Below are positions 1 through 10,390 of a stretch of 64,000 nucleotides of DNA, one piece after another. The position numbers were made by a program, and so were the translations under genes. The notes under the pieces are model-generated. The model saw nothing but the letters and a program-made list of their open reading frames with translations, made no database searches and was not told where the DNA came from. Each line of letters opens with the position of its first letter. Position 1 is the first letter of the stretch. This DNA comes from Saussurea involucrata. Taxonomy: Eukaryota > Streptophyta > Magnoliopsida > Asterales > Asteraceae. The stretch spans positions 57,509,984-57,573,983 of the forward strand of contig CM066313.1 of assembly GCA_033807775.1 (NCBI GenBank), written 5' to 3'.

Positions 1-2535
1 CTCGAGTTTCCTCCTCGAAAGAAAGTCACACATCTAAAAGATGCTGTGAATTTCCTGAAGAATTGCTGCATTTCAACAACGCTGACCATTTCACCTCCTG
101 CAAGTCAGCTACTACTATCCCAGTTCTGGTACTCTGCCAGACACTCTCAGCTACCATCCGCCAAAGATCCCTCCAAAACAGTTGATTGTATCCTCAGCGA
201 TACTAAGTATGGCACGATAAAGATCACACCTGCCATCATTCGCAAAGCTCTGAACTTTCCCAACGCTACAAAAGTAAAGCCTTTTGTTCCTTTCCCTGAC
301 CATAAGAAACTCGCTGACAGAGAAGCTCTTATTGCATTTTTTGATGCAATGGGCTATGTATGGGAAATGGGCAGAGACAAGAAGCCCGAGAAGAAGCTGA
401 CCCTGCTAAAGAAGTCGAAAATGCCCAGCGAGATGAACTTCATCTTCGCTCACCTTATCAGCTGCATGACTGCAAAGACCGGCTCTTCTGACCAAGCCGC
501 TCAACCTCAACAAGCAATGGGATACGCTCTGCTGAAAGGTCTACACATTGACTGGGCATCTCTTATCTATGATGACTTGGTGCAAAGAGTAGACTCTGCC
601 GCTGACAGGCCTGCATGGGTTCCTTACCCCCGATTCATCAGCGCCATCTTCCAATATGGCATGAAGGACAGCTACCCGCAAGAGGGTGACCTGAAACTCT
701 CTCAGGTTGGCCCTATGGTACTTGACTTCAAACCAGTTGAAAATGAGGTACGTCTTTCTACCCTTTGAACTCTTCTCAACCCTTCTTCTTCTACTTCTGT
801 GGCTCCTTCAGCGACAATACCCATCGCTGATACCCAGGCCACAAAATCCTTTCCTTCTAAGAAAAGGAAACAATCATCTACCCCACTTGGTTCTAAAAGG
901 ATCAAGAAAACCAAGGAGCAACCCCAGTAATCTCATGCTGAAGACTCCTCAGCTCTTTCTGCAGAGCTGAAGGAACGTTCAGTGGTACGCTCTGCCACAC
1001 CTGAACAACCCATCCATTCAATCCCAACTTCAGCGTCTCTAAACGCTGAGGTTACATACATGGAACCTACCCAACCTCCTCCAGTCTCTCAAAAGACTGA
1101 TGAAGTGATTTTCAGCGAATCCAACGCTGAACTCAGAACCCAACCTCCATTATTATCCTTCGCTCCTCCCTTCACTCATTTGGACTCTACTCCAATTATC
1201 ACTGAAGCACCTGTCATTCCTCCAGAAGTTAAAGAAAATACTCTTCAAGGAGTGATGGGCACAGGACCTGCAGAGATGACCATACGTCAACGCACTCTAG
1301 CTGACGATATGGAACTTTACTCAGGAACCCGTGATTTTGATGAATTCACCAATCCTCCTGCAAGTACAAATCAAACCATATACACTGTAACTAAACCCCA
1401 AACTTCTGAGCTTTCCTTTGTTCACAAGTACTTATCTGTTACAGGTCCTAATTTGGGAGACATCAACGCCTCTCTGAAGTCCGTGGAAACAAAGCTGACA
1501 GGTCTCACCACTACTCTTTCCAACAACTCTACTGCTGTAACAAACGCTGGAGAGAATCTTACAAAGCTGACAACGGTGGTGGAGAAGAAGGCTTCCATAG
1601 ATGACATAAAGCAAGTTGATAAAACTCTCAGCGAATTCGCCAAGGTGCTCGCTGACATCTACACAGACTACACCTCTCTCAAAACTTCAGTTTCATCCAT
1701 GTCCGGCGAAGTAACAACGCTGAAGACATCGGTTGGAACACTAGAGGGAGATATGTCTGCTATGAAGACAAATGTCAACACTCTGACAACTGACTTAAGC
1801 TCTGTAAAGACTGACGTTGGTTCGATGAAGACTATGATCGAGCAGCTACTGAACAAAGCGAATGCTCCTGCCCCTGCTCCTACTCCTGCACCTGAGAGCT
1901 TCACCAAATCTGATCGTGATGTTCTCTTGAAGATCAATCCTGCTATATCTGGCCTAGAAGACAGATTAGCAAAGATTGAAGGTTGTATAGGTATCTCTGG
2001 CCAAGAAGACAGAGAACCTACCAAACCTGCTGAGTCAACTCATTCCTCCCCCACTCATCATGAGAAGGAGGGGGAGAAGAGCGCTGAAGATCTCTCCAAG
2101 AGCGCTGAAGACCTTTCCCATGATGAATCTATCAGGGGAGAGAAGAAGGATGCTGAAGAAACCACCGCTGGACCTCAGGGAGTTGAAAACCCTGAGGAAA
2201 CCGAGAAGCTCGCCTCTGTATCTGAGGGGGAGCAACTCGAAGAAGAAGTTGATAGAACCGAATCCGAAGCAGAAGATGATGAAGCCGTCGACATCCCTGA
2301 TGATGAACCATCCTCTTCTCCAAAGAATGATGATGATGATGACGAAGATGACGATGACTTCTTTATCGTCAAACCTGCTCCAAAGATCAAAGCTATCAAG
2401 GGAATCTCGATAAATGAACCTTCAGGGGAGCGGACAAAGACAAAGCCCTCAGCCTCTGGAGCAGAGAAAGGAAAAGGCAAAAGCGTCGCTGAAGATGACA
2501 ATCTGACGATCTTGCTTGAAAAGCCGGTTTGTCAA
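1..2535 (+). pseudogene. S1-a accessory ('env-like') ORF, first exon, 5' end outside window
   Basis: The frame is open from base 1 and matches the S1-c accessory gene, whose ATG lies upstream of the equivalent point, so this copy is 5'-truncated only by the window edge. Two in-frame stops break it: TGA 766-768 and TAA 928-930. In order it shows a globular domain (about 46-700) with the core 'MP.EMNF.F..L.SC...K..S.DQA' at about 421-520, a Lys/Arg cluster near 840-920, a Ser/Thr-rich coiled-coil-like stretch (about 1450-1850), and a strongly acidic Asp/Glu tract near 2280-2360. No signal peptide or membrane segment is visible. The same core recurs in the S2 and S3 accessory ORFs. Such ORFs behind pol are called envelope-like in Sireviruses; the composition here fits a nuclear protein better. 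Function is unknown. Confidence 0.75.
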
Positions 2536-2690
2536 GTACACTAAACATCTCTCACTCCATCCCTCCTCTATCATACACTATCAGTTCTTCTACCCAAGCC
2601 TACACTTGAACATATTTCCTCTCTCTGGTTCTACCCAAGTTCTTACTTGTAAGATCGTTGTGTTTCAGCTAGCCCTCTCCCCTGTTTGAG
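2536..2690 (+). other. Candidate intron of S1-a accessory gene
   Basis: The first exon frame ends in phase 0 at 2535 before a GTACAC donor. The following ~130 bases are pyrimidine-rich and end in TGTTTCAG at 2668. A second possible acceptor, CCTGTTTGAG, ends at 2690. Use of 2690 would join the downstream frame (2691-3914) in phase; use of 2668 adds six codons and then a stop. S1-c has the same arrangement at 46159-46330. No transcript evidence is available, and GAG acceptors are rare in plants. Confidence 0.45.
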
Positions 2691-3914
2691 GATATCGCTG
2701 AAGGTTCCACAACTGCGACTTCACCAATAAAGCCAGCTGCTGCTGAAGAAATAATTCCAGTCTTAGATTTGATCTCTGAGACTGATGAACCAGAAGAACA
2801 GCTACTCTCACACAAACGCAGACCTTCCTTAGCTCCTCAAAAGCTAAGTGAAGAGGATTAGAAAAGAAGAGAGGAGATAATAAAGCAATTCGAGGATCAG
2901 CGAATCATTCTGAAGCGTGATCAACTTCCTTCAGTTCCTCCAAAATTCAAAATTTCCAAAGCTGAATACAACGAACACCTCAGAGCTGAATGTCTCATCG
3001 CTGAAAGAAAGGAAGCTGAAGAAAAAGACAGAGAATACGCCATCAAGCTTACTCAACGATCAATAAAAGACCCCAAGCTGCAAAGAGTTCCCATTGATGT
3101 TCAACGTCAGCTATGGGATGATGCTCAGGAAATCGTTAGAGAAAAGACTAAGGTCTCTGATACGACTTTGGAATGGGCTAAACAAATGCTGGCCTATCGA
3201 TCTAGACCATTCAAAATAATCAAGGCAAACATCAGAGGAAGACTGTACGCTGATGTTCCTGTTGTTGAAGTGGATGTCTACAGAGATGACAAAACCAAGC
3301 AAACCTTCTATGCTGCTACCTTAGAAACGTTTGGTCTCTCTGAATGGTTAGAAACAAAATTAGCCATTCAGGGATCGCGCTCAAAGTTCAAAAGCCATGT
3401 CGAGAAGATCTTAAACAAACAGGTCGACCTGCTTTCATCTGCTGTGGATATTCCTCCTACTCTTCCTCAACCAAAGAAAGTCTCTGCTAAGAAAAAGAAA
3501 GTCTCTGGTTCAGGTCCTCCTATTCGAAATGAAACGGGTATTGGTTTCTCTCGTGCTGAAGTTCTTGGCCCTGATGCCGATCTCTCAGCGCTTGACACCT
3601 CCCTACCACCTGGAGAAACTTTCATTCCTGGCACAGTTGTAAGTGATACCTATGGTATATTCTTTTTAGACTACTATGGAAATCATCACTTTCAACGTAT
3701 CTCTGAGCTCCATATCGCTCCCATCGAACAACTCAGAGATCTCATATACTGGTGTGAAGTCAGACGCGACATCAAAGCTAGACACCTGAAGCCCTTGATT
3801 TTTGAAGCAGCTCTGAAGAAAAAGAATCAAGGAGTAGATGTCCCTGACTGGATGATTCCCACATCAAAGACCCTTGATGAACTTCTCATTAAGGAAGAAC
3901 CTTTTGACGGATAG
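2691..3914 (+). pseudogene. S1-a accessory gene, second exon / ORF2
   Basis: An open frame runs from 2691 to a stop at 3912-3914 with one internal TAG at 2859-2861. Residues after that stop are Glu/Lys-rich and helical. The well-conserved C-terminal part (3168-3914, 248 aa) contains an R-rich segment, a KKVSAKKKKVSG basic cluster and a compact domain ending in 'DVPDWMIP'. The S1-c counterpart at 46806-47540 is clearly homologous across its full length, including 'RNETGI.FSR' and 'FQRISEL...PIEQLRDL.YWCE'. I recognise no enzyme motif and no membrane segment. It may be the second half of one spliced accessory protein or a separate product. Confidence 0.65.
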
Positions 3915-4181
3915 GATCGCCTTGTAATTCTTTCTATCCTTATCTGTCTACAACTTCTGTACTTGTAAATTTGTTCGTTGTACTTGTAGTTTTTCTACTT
4001 CCATCTGTAATCTTTACAAAGTTTAAAGAAAATTTCAGCGAACGTACTTTACTCCATCAGTACTGAAAAGATCCCAGAAAACAGTAAAAGGGACAAATAT
4101 TTTATGAGTTCTTTTTATCCTTATGTTTTCATTAAATAGAAATTTTCTTTGTTGCTATGTCATAATCAAATAGGGGGAGAT
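3915..4181 (+). other. S1-a 3' untranslated region and polypurine tract
   Basis: This is non-coding, AT-rich sequence after the accessory gene. It ends in the polypurine tract AATAGGGGGAGAT immediately before the LTR, as expected for priming of plus-strand DNA. S1-c has the same segment at 47541-47817. GGGGGAG also occurs at about 2066 and 2225 inside the accessory gene, fitting the multiple polypurine tracts reported for Sireviruses. Confidence 0.8.
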
Positions 4182-5145
4182 TGTTGATCCAAACCCTCAG
4201 TGATTTGATAACGACCCTCTCTTATATACTTAGTGAAAATTGTGAGTAAACAATATGTATCAGAGTTTCACTATCGCTGATAAGTACTAAGATCTTACAG
4301 TACCGCTGATAGGAACTCTCGCTCTTTAGATTAAACATTCAGTGAACACTGTTCACCATAATACTCTGAGTCTGTTTAGTACTTATGGTGATCGCTGATA
4401 AGTTAGTTGTTTACTTATGATCCCTGAAGACAAGTTTCACGTCAACATAGGTTCTACGCTGAAGTCGAAGATCAAGCTCAAGAACCAGCGACAAGTCTCC
4501 TAATGAACTGATGCGGGTCAGCGAAGACTCAGATTTGCCCACTCAACGTGAAGTATCAAGTACAAGACTTCAGCTATCGCTGAACTTTATCATTCGCTAA
4601 ATAGTAAATGATGATACTCTGAATCAACGAAAGCTGATCATGAAGTCCTCCGTACAAAGTACTTTTGTCTTAACCACCCTTGCACGACTCCGTACGAAAT
4701 GTCAGAAAAGAACCTCCGACTGTCTAAAATCGTACAACCACTCTGATACTACACTATTCATACATGCGGCTACTAAGGTTGTCAACAAAGGTCAAGGACA
4801 TGCAACCAACCAGCTAATGACACGTGTAAAGTGTATACTGACTTGCATTAAATGCATACAGTATATAAAGAGATGAACCCACTTCATTTGAAGTAACTTG
4901 CTAACTCTGGACAAGTTCAATCTCTTATCTCAAGATAGGTTATTATTATTAATTTCCTTATCTCTCTTAGTGCAAGAAACCTTAGTGTTCCAACTTGTTT
5001 AGATTTAGGTTTATCCTTAATCTTGTTTCCGCAACAAGCTGTAAATTGTTAATGATTTATCAATAAACAATTTAGAAAAGTAAAATCTGTGTGTTTGTAT
5101 TCAACCCCCCCTTCTACAAACTTGTATAGGCCTTCGGGACTAACA
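4182..5145 (+). repeat. S1-a 3' LTR (964 bp)
   Basis: It begins TGTTGATCC directly after the polypurine tract and ends ...GGGACTAACA. The other LTRs of the family are at 38577-39533 (minus), 47818-48382 (partial), 51692-52659 (solo) and 53051-53861 plus 58929-59095. A G-box CACGTG (4821-4826) lies about 35 bp upstream of a TATA box TATATAAA (4862-4869), which would start the genomic RNA. CGCTGA/TCAGCG hexamers are scattered along its length. A run of seven C residues lies near the 3' end. Confidence 0.92.
4821..4869 (+). promoter_or_regulatory. S1 LTR promoter: G-box and TATA box
   Basis: CACGTG at 4821-4826 and TATATAAA at 4862-4869. The same pair is present in S1-e (53687-53692 and 53728-53735). 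The G-box is the classical bZIP/bHLH site. The role is inferred from position within the LTR. Confidence 0.6.
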
Positions 5146-7304
5146 ACCTCTGGCTGGATGGGTTGGGATTGGATCGAGCTGTGCTGCTCTTTTTCAATAA
5201 CTCCTTCTGCAGCTAGACCTGTGGAGTTAGATGTGTGGGTTGCACTGGGAGGGGGTGAGGGATGTGTGCCTTCTACGACTTCGACATCTTTTTCCTTTTC
5301 TTTTTCTTTTCCTCCCATTCTTTCTAAAACCTATGTAACCTCATCTATATTCCACTCAGCTTCTGTTTCTAGCCTAAACCTTTCCCTAATGGCATCATCT
5401 GACATATCGATTTTTTCTATACCTTCTTCTGAGGCTGGGTTTGGACTCCTTCGGTGGACGTCCAGTCCCTGTTGGATGAAGGAGTTCTGTAGAATGTTAA
5501 GGGTTTCAGATGGTTGATCTCTGGGGGTTTGATCATCTTCTTGCAGATTGGTGTCAATGCCAGAGATAGAGAAGTCTTGTTCTTCTGTGGTGTGGTGGTC
5601 AAGTGGTTGTGCCGTCCACCCAGCTGTATTTAGGGTGTTGGCAATTTCAGGGTTTTGAAGGAAATCGTTTAAGCTACCTTGATGAGCGAATCGATCTGGG
5701 GATTGATAAGGTGATTGATATCCCTCTTCTGTAACTTCGATTTCTGCATTCTCTTCTTCTGTAGTTTCTTCTTCTGCAGTTTCTTCGACCCGGGTTTCTG
5801 CGACCTCTTCTTCAATCACTTCTGCAGCTGCCTCTTCTGCGATGGTACCCATTTGATCAAGTGATTTCCCATGCTTCTTTTTGGTCTTCCTCCTCTTTGG
5901 TTTTGGAGCCCCTTCTTCTGTGGGTTTCGATTTCCTTTTCTTCTTTTGTTTTGGAGAAGAGGGAGGAGCAGAGAAGCCAACTTCTGTGGCATGAGGAGGT
6001 GAAGGTTGAGCTTCTGCAACGTTTGTAGAGGTGCCTTCTGCAGTTTTCCTCTTCTTTGTTTTTGGAGTAGAGGCAGAGGCTTTAGAAGAAGACTTCTTTC
6101 CCATGAACTCGGCACGTTTGGCTAAGAAACTAAGTTGGATTGCCATGTGTTTTGCTAGTTTCAGCTCCTTTGCTTCTGTAGAGAGGGGTTCTGCAACTTT
6201 TGTTCCTAGGGGGACACCTAAACGTGGGGGTGTCTTAGGACTCGGTTTTGGAGTTCTATGATTGCGTATATATTCTAACTTAAGGGTTTTGTTTTTGGCG
6301 TAGCTCAGAAGCTTCTTTGACAGAGGTCTGCAGTGGGTGTAGCCATCTACATGATCAGTCGGGATGTTTTTGTTCATTGGGAACTGTTTGGGAGTCGACC
6401 CTTCCATTGGCCAGTTCTGTATCATCAGCAGAGGTTCGAACAGGACTCCCAATATCCTTTGGAATTGCAGAGGTGGTAGAAATTTAGGATCGTTCTCTTT
6501 TACCCTTCTGGTGTTGTTCTTTCTGTCGATTGTATTGATGATCTCCTGCAACATGATGGTCGCGTAATCGAGTGGGAGATCGTAGTAGACTCCATACATG
6601 ATGGTTAAGATCTGATGCGAGCTCTGGTCAATGTTCCCTATCTTCCCTGTCAGGCATCTGTTGAGGATCGAAAACAAGGTGTTCCACAGAGGTAGTAGTC
6701 TGCCTCTGCGGAAGTCATTTCTCTTCCTAAGGTGGGTGTTGTACCCAAGAATTTCTACAAAACGACAGAGCTCGTCGTCTGTTGGTTGATCTGCATATGT
6801 CTTCAGTTCAAGAAGACCCCTAGTTGGTAGGTTGAACTCAAGTGAGAACATTGTTCTATTAAACTTGATTTCCAAATGTTCAGATTTGTCTGGCTTTGAG
6901 ATGTACCCTTTGATAAGAGAATCATCTTTATCATATCGGTAACTTTGCCAAAACTGGTTCAAATACCTAACAGGTATTTTCTTTGGGGTTCTTGAAAGTA
7001 ACGGGAAGAGGACATGATTTTCCATGATGTTTAGAAGAAGGGCATGGGCTTCGCCGAAAGCAGTGGGTGAGGGGACCAAGTAGCAGTTATTTGACTTGAT
7101 TGGTAGTACCTTTTCGAAGTATTCCTTTGCGATAATGTTTTGAAGATGGGTGGTCGGAGCAAAGTCTGATGAGTCGACGGAGTCTTCTTGTTCGATATTT
7201 TTGGCGAGGTGGGGGTTTTCTGAATGTTCAGAATGAGCAGGTGAATGTTCCGGTGAGTTCGCCGGAGAGTGTGCAGGGTAGTTAGCTTGAGAAGATGAAG
7301 CCAT
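5146..7304 (-). CDS. S2 accessory ('env-like') protein, truncated 3' by S1-a
   Basis: An intact 657-codon frame runs from the ATG at 7304-7302 to a TAG at 5333-5331. The same frame stays open beyond that stop until S1-a cuts it at 5146, so the stop may be a lesion. The N-terminus has a repeated 'PAHS/PEHS' pattern. Residues ~60-340 form a globular domain containing 'LLPLWNTLF...C.TGKIG..DQSS' (residues ~205-235), shared with S1 and S3. Residues ~410-490 hold several Lys/Arg clusters such as KKKRKSKP and PKRRKTKKK that look like nuclear localisation signals; after that it is Glu-rich. There is no signal peptide or transmembrane helix, which argues against a true envelope. A promoter-like block lies just upstream. 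Function unknown. Confidence 0.75.
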
Positions 7305-7379
7305 TTGGTAAGAAGAATAAGATACTTGCAGGTTTTTACAGGGTTTCGCCGAAGAAGAAATGAGAGTTCGTAAAGGTTT

Positions 7380-7620
7380 ATAAGAGGGTAAGCTTGGATT
7401 TTATAGGTGGGTAAAACGGTAGAATTCGAAAGAGTAAAAATATATGGCAATGGATAAATATTTGGAATCCGTACTTGAGTTAGAATGGCGGGTTCAACTT
7501 TCCATAGGAAACGTGCCATGTACGCCCAATGAAAATGAGACACGTAGGCCATGTCAGAGGATGACAGGACGTCGTATGCGGCCCATTAATGCTAGGCGCG
7601 TGGGGTTGTTCTTAGCCACA
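7380..7620 (-). promoter_or_regulatory. Candidate internal promoter of S2 accessory ORF
   Basis: On the element strand, ACGTGTC (7545-7539) and GACGTC (7573-7568) precede TATAAAAT (7405-7398). The accessory ATG follows about 95 bases later, a normal distance for a plant mRNA leader. The block lies inside the element, more than 25 kb from its LTR promoter in the present arrangement. Equivalent blocks exist in S3 and S1-c. Confidence 0.5.
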
Positions 7621-8711
7621 TTAATTTCACTCTCAGTAAAAGTAACCGTTACTGTTACAGAAATGCCTAAGTAACAAATTGACAGAACCTCTGTGGTTTA
7701 CAGAAGCTCTGTGATTTTGAAAATCTTGATGTTCATCCCTTTTTCATATATCTCATTGTTATCATGACTCTGTAGGTTCTTCTTTAACCAAAACATTTGT
7801 AAAGGCATTGGAGAGGATCGATAGGATTTTAGTGAAAAAATTTAATTCTCAGAGGTTTTGTGGCTTTGTTGGAACATGCAGAAGCTCTGTCAGGGCCAGC
7901 AGAAGCTCTATGAGGGAAAAATTCTCATAACTAAATTTCTATGAAACTTTTTGATCATCCAAGTTTTGATTTGTTTTAAGAGTTGTTTTTCGGACATATT
8001 TAAAAGTTGGTGTCCGAGAAAACTGTAATGGAAAAATTTTTGTGCGAGAAGGTCATGGTGTGTGTATTGTGCGAATTCGGTTTCCGAGATGACATTCCAA
8101 AAGATCGATAGAGGTTAAATTTGTGATCACAGAGCATATTTCTGACAGAACCTCTGTTGAGCTCAGCAGAGGCTCTATGACCTCAAATTTCTCATAACTC
8201 GAATTTTATGACACTTTTTGATCTTTTGATTTTTGAAATGTTATCCACAGTATATTTAGGACATATTTGACAATTTTGTCCCAGAAAACTGTTTTCAAAA
8301 GCCTTTTGTACGAGAGACATACCTTTTGGTTCTTCTTTTCTCGGCAGTGATGTCTGATTTTTGTCGATATAGATTCATCGACACTCTTCTTTGGCTCCCC
8401 CTTGAAAGATTAACCTATGTAGATCATTTCAAGGTCCCTTTTGCTCCCCCTTGATCTAATCACCTCTATAGATCAAGTAATTTCCTTCTTCTCCCCCTTG
8501 ACCTATGCTTGCATAGTACATAGGTCACGTTTACCAGAGGTTCTGTAGGGGTCGTCAGAGGTTCTGAGCGGACCCATAGAAGCTCTGTGTTGCCAAGAAC
8601 TATTTTATCTTTGAGAATTTACATACAGAAATAAATCAATCAAAGAAATAAGTAAAGTAATAGAAATATATACTTATTCACAGAAGATAAAGCTATACTT
8701 ACAGAGGATTT
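7621..8711 (-). other. S2 spacer between RNase H and accessory ORF: boxes and stem-loop/purine modules
   Basis: No gene is visible. The segment carries CAGA-N3-TCTG boxes (two of them ending TCTA) at 7683, 7701, 7879, 7900, 8146, 8167, 8535 and 8556, with a near match at 8577. Most neighbours are exactly 21 bp apart. Between 8395 and 8527 lie three inverted repeats, each flanked by CTCCCCC (GGGGGAG on the element strand). The rest is AT-rich sequence without recognisable features. Confidence 0.7.
8395..8527 (-). repeat. Three stem-loop + GGGGGAG modules of S2
   Basis: Inverted repeats of 7, 9 and 9 bp: CTTGAAA 8401-8407 with TTTCAAG 8427-8433; CTTGATCTA 8450-8458 with TAGATCAAG 8469-8477; TGACCTATG 8499-8507 with CATAGGTCA 8519-8527. 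Each has CTCCCCC at its left edge, i.e. GGGGGAG immediately after the hairpin in element sense. The stems differ in sequence but keep pairing. Confidence 0.7.
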
Positions 8712-10390
8712 TCACGTCATATTAATCATTCCTAACTTACCCACCAAGAAATTGAATCTTTTCTCGTCTAATGCTTTGGTTAATAAGTCCGCGAGTTGGT
8801 ATTCTGTGGGCATGAAATGCACCTCGATTGTACCGTATTCAACATGATGTTTCAAGAAGTGGTACCTTATATCAATATGCTTGGTTTTTGAATGTTCCAC
8901 AGGATTGGCAGAGATGGCAATGGCACTTTTGGAATCACAGAAGATGGGTATCTTGAGTAGGATGTGGTCGTAGTCTTTTAGCTGAGTCTTCACCCACAGA
9001 ACCTGAGAACAATAGCTAGCAACAGCAACGTATTCAGCTTCTGCCGTAGATGTTGAGACACAATTATGCTTCTTGGAGGTCCAACTGACTAGTTTACCAC
9101 CTAGGAATTGACAACTCCCAGAGGTACTCTTTCTGTCGAGCATGCATCCTCCATAGTCTGAATCTGTATAAGCTTTAAGACAAAAGCCAGAGTTCTGTGG
9201 ATACCAGAGACCGAGATTTTTGGTCCCCTTTAGCTATCTAAAGATTCTCTTAACAACATCATAATGTGATTTCTTAGGATTAGCTTGATAACGTGCACAA
9301 AGACATGTGGCATGCATAATGTCAGGTCTGCTAGCAGTTAAGTATAACAGAGATCCAATCATGCCTCTGTATAGAGTGCATTCTACAGAGATGCCATCTG
9401 GATCTAAGAATAACTTATTTCCAGTGGCCATTGGAGTTTTCATGGCAGAGGTATCAGAGAGGCTATACTTGGAAAGAATGCAAGAGACATATTTGGCCTG
9501 ATTTATAAAAATTCCCTCTGATGATTGTTTGACTTGGAGTCCGAGGAAGAATGTTAATTCTCCCATCATACTCATTTCAAACTCACTCTGCATGAGTTTT
9601 TCAAAACTTTTGCACTCTTCTGTATTAGAAGACCCAAAAATTATGTCGTCCACGTAGATTTGTACAAGCATTATTTCACTGTTTTTACGTTTATAGAATA
9701 AGGTAGTATCTGTTGTACCTCTGTCGTAGCCATTGACTAGAAGAAAGGTAGAAAGTCGTTCGTACCATGCTCTTGGAGCCTGTTTCAGTCCATACAGAGC
9801 CTTTTCAAGGTAGTATACATGCCTTGGGAACTTTGAGCTTTCAAACCCTGGTGGCTGATTTACGTAAACCTCTTCTTGGATTTCACCGTTGAGAAAAGCT
9901 GATTTTACGTCCATCTGATAGACTTTAAAACCTCTGTGGGCTGCAAAGGCTAAGATTATTCTTATTGCTTCGAGCCGTGCGATAGGGGCAAAAGTCTCAT
10001 CGTAGTCTATGCCTTCTTCTTGTCTAAATCCCTTGGCCACTAATCGTGCTTTGTTTCTGATGACCACTCCATCTTCATCCTTCTTATTTCTGTAGACCCA
10101 CTTAGTCCCAATGGTCTGGTTTCCTCGTGGCAGAGGTACTAAAGTCCATACTTTGTTGCGCTCAAACTGCAGAAGCTCTTCTTGCATGGCGTCTACCCAG
10201 TTTGGGTCGTTTAGGGCTTCAGAAATCTTCTTTGATTCTATCACACTAATAAAATTTGTAAAGAAACAAAAATTAGTAGTGGCAGACCTGGTTTTTACCG
10301 TGTCAGAAGGTTCGCCGATTATTTGGCTTGTAGGATGGCTTTTTGTCCACTGAGTTGTGCGTGGATGGTGGTCACCAATGTCATCGAATC
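8712..10390 (-). pseudogene. S2 pol, reverse transcriptase and RNase H part
   Basis: This is the Copia reverse transcriptase (about 10244-9300) followed by RNase H (about 9210-8715), which copy element RNA to DNA. Visible motifs are 'WVYRNKKDEDG', 'ARLVAKGF.QEEGIDYDETFAP', 'QMDVKSAFLNG', 'ALYGLKQAPRAWY', an intact YVDD active site, and the RNase H stretch 'DRKSTSG..QFLGG'. The frame ends 'GMINMT' at 8712. One in-frame TAG at 9236-9234 separates RT from RNase H. The 5' end abuts S3 at 10390; the coding continues on the far side of S3 at 26504. Apart from that stop the domain looks well preserved. Confidence 0.9.

Larger units (their letters stand above)
1..5145 (+). mobile_element. S1-a, Sirevirus-like Copia element, 3' part only
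   Basis: The window opens inside the accessory gene of this element and runs through its 3' untranslated region, polypurine tract and 3' LTR. Its gag, pol and 5' LTR lie left of base 1. It ends at a TG...CA LTR boundary at 5145, directly against the interrupted accessory ORF of the minus-strand element S2, so S1-a inserted into S2. The flanking five bases on the right are ACCTC; the matching duplication is outside the window. Family membership rests on near-identical LTR and accessory sequence in S1-c and S1-e. Confidence 0.9.

Noticed and set aside
747..757. GAG|GTACGT in S1-a (and at the same place in S1-c) as a splice donor
   Set aside because: The S1-c frame reads straight through this site with similar protein on both sides, and no matching acceptor was evident.
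2060..2501. Ser-rich or Lys-rich ORFs on both strands over the S1-a acidic tract
   Set aside because: They are shadow frames of a low-complexity Glu/Asp region in the accessory gene.
4640..4876. A 78-codon ORF in the S1 LTR, repeated at 53506-53742
   Set aside because: It is in the LTR upstream of the TATA box and is disrupted in other S1 LTR copies.
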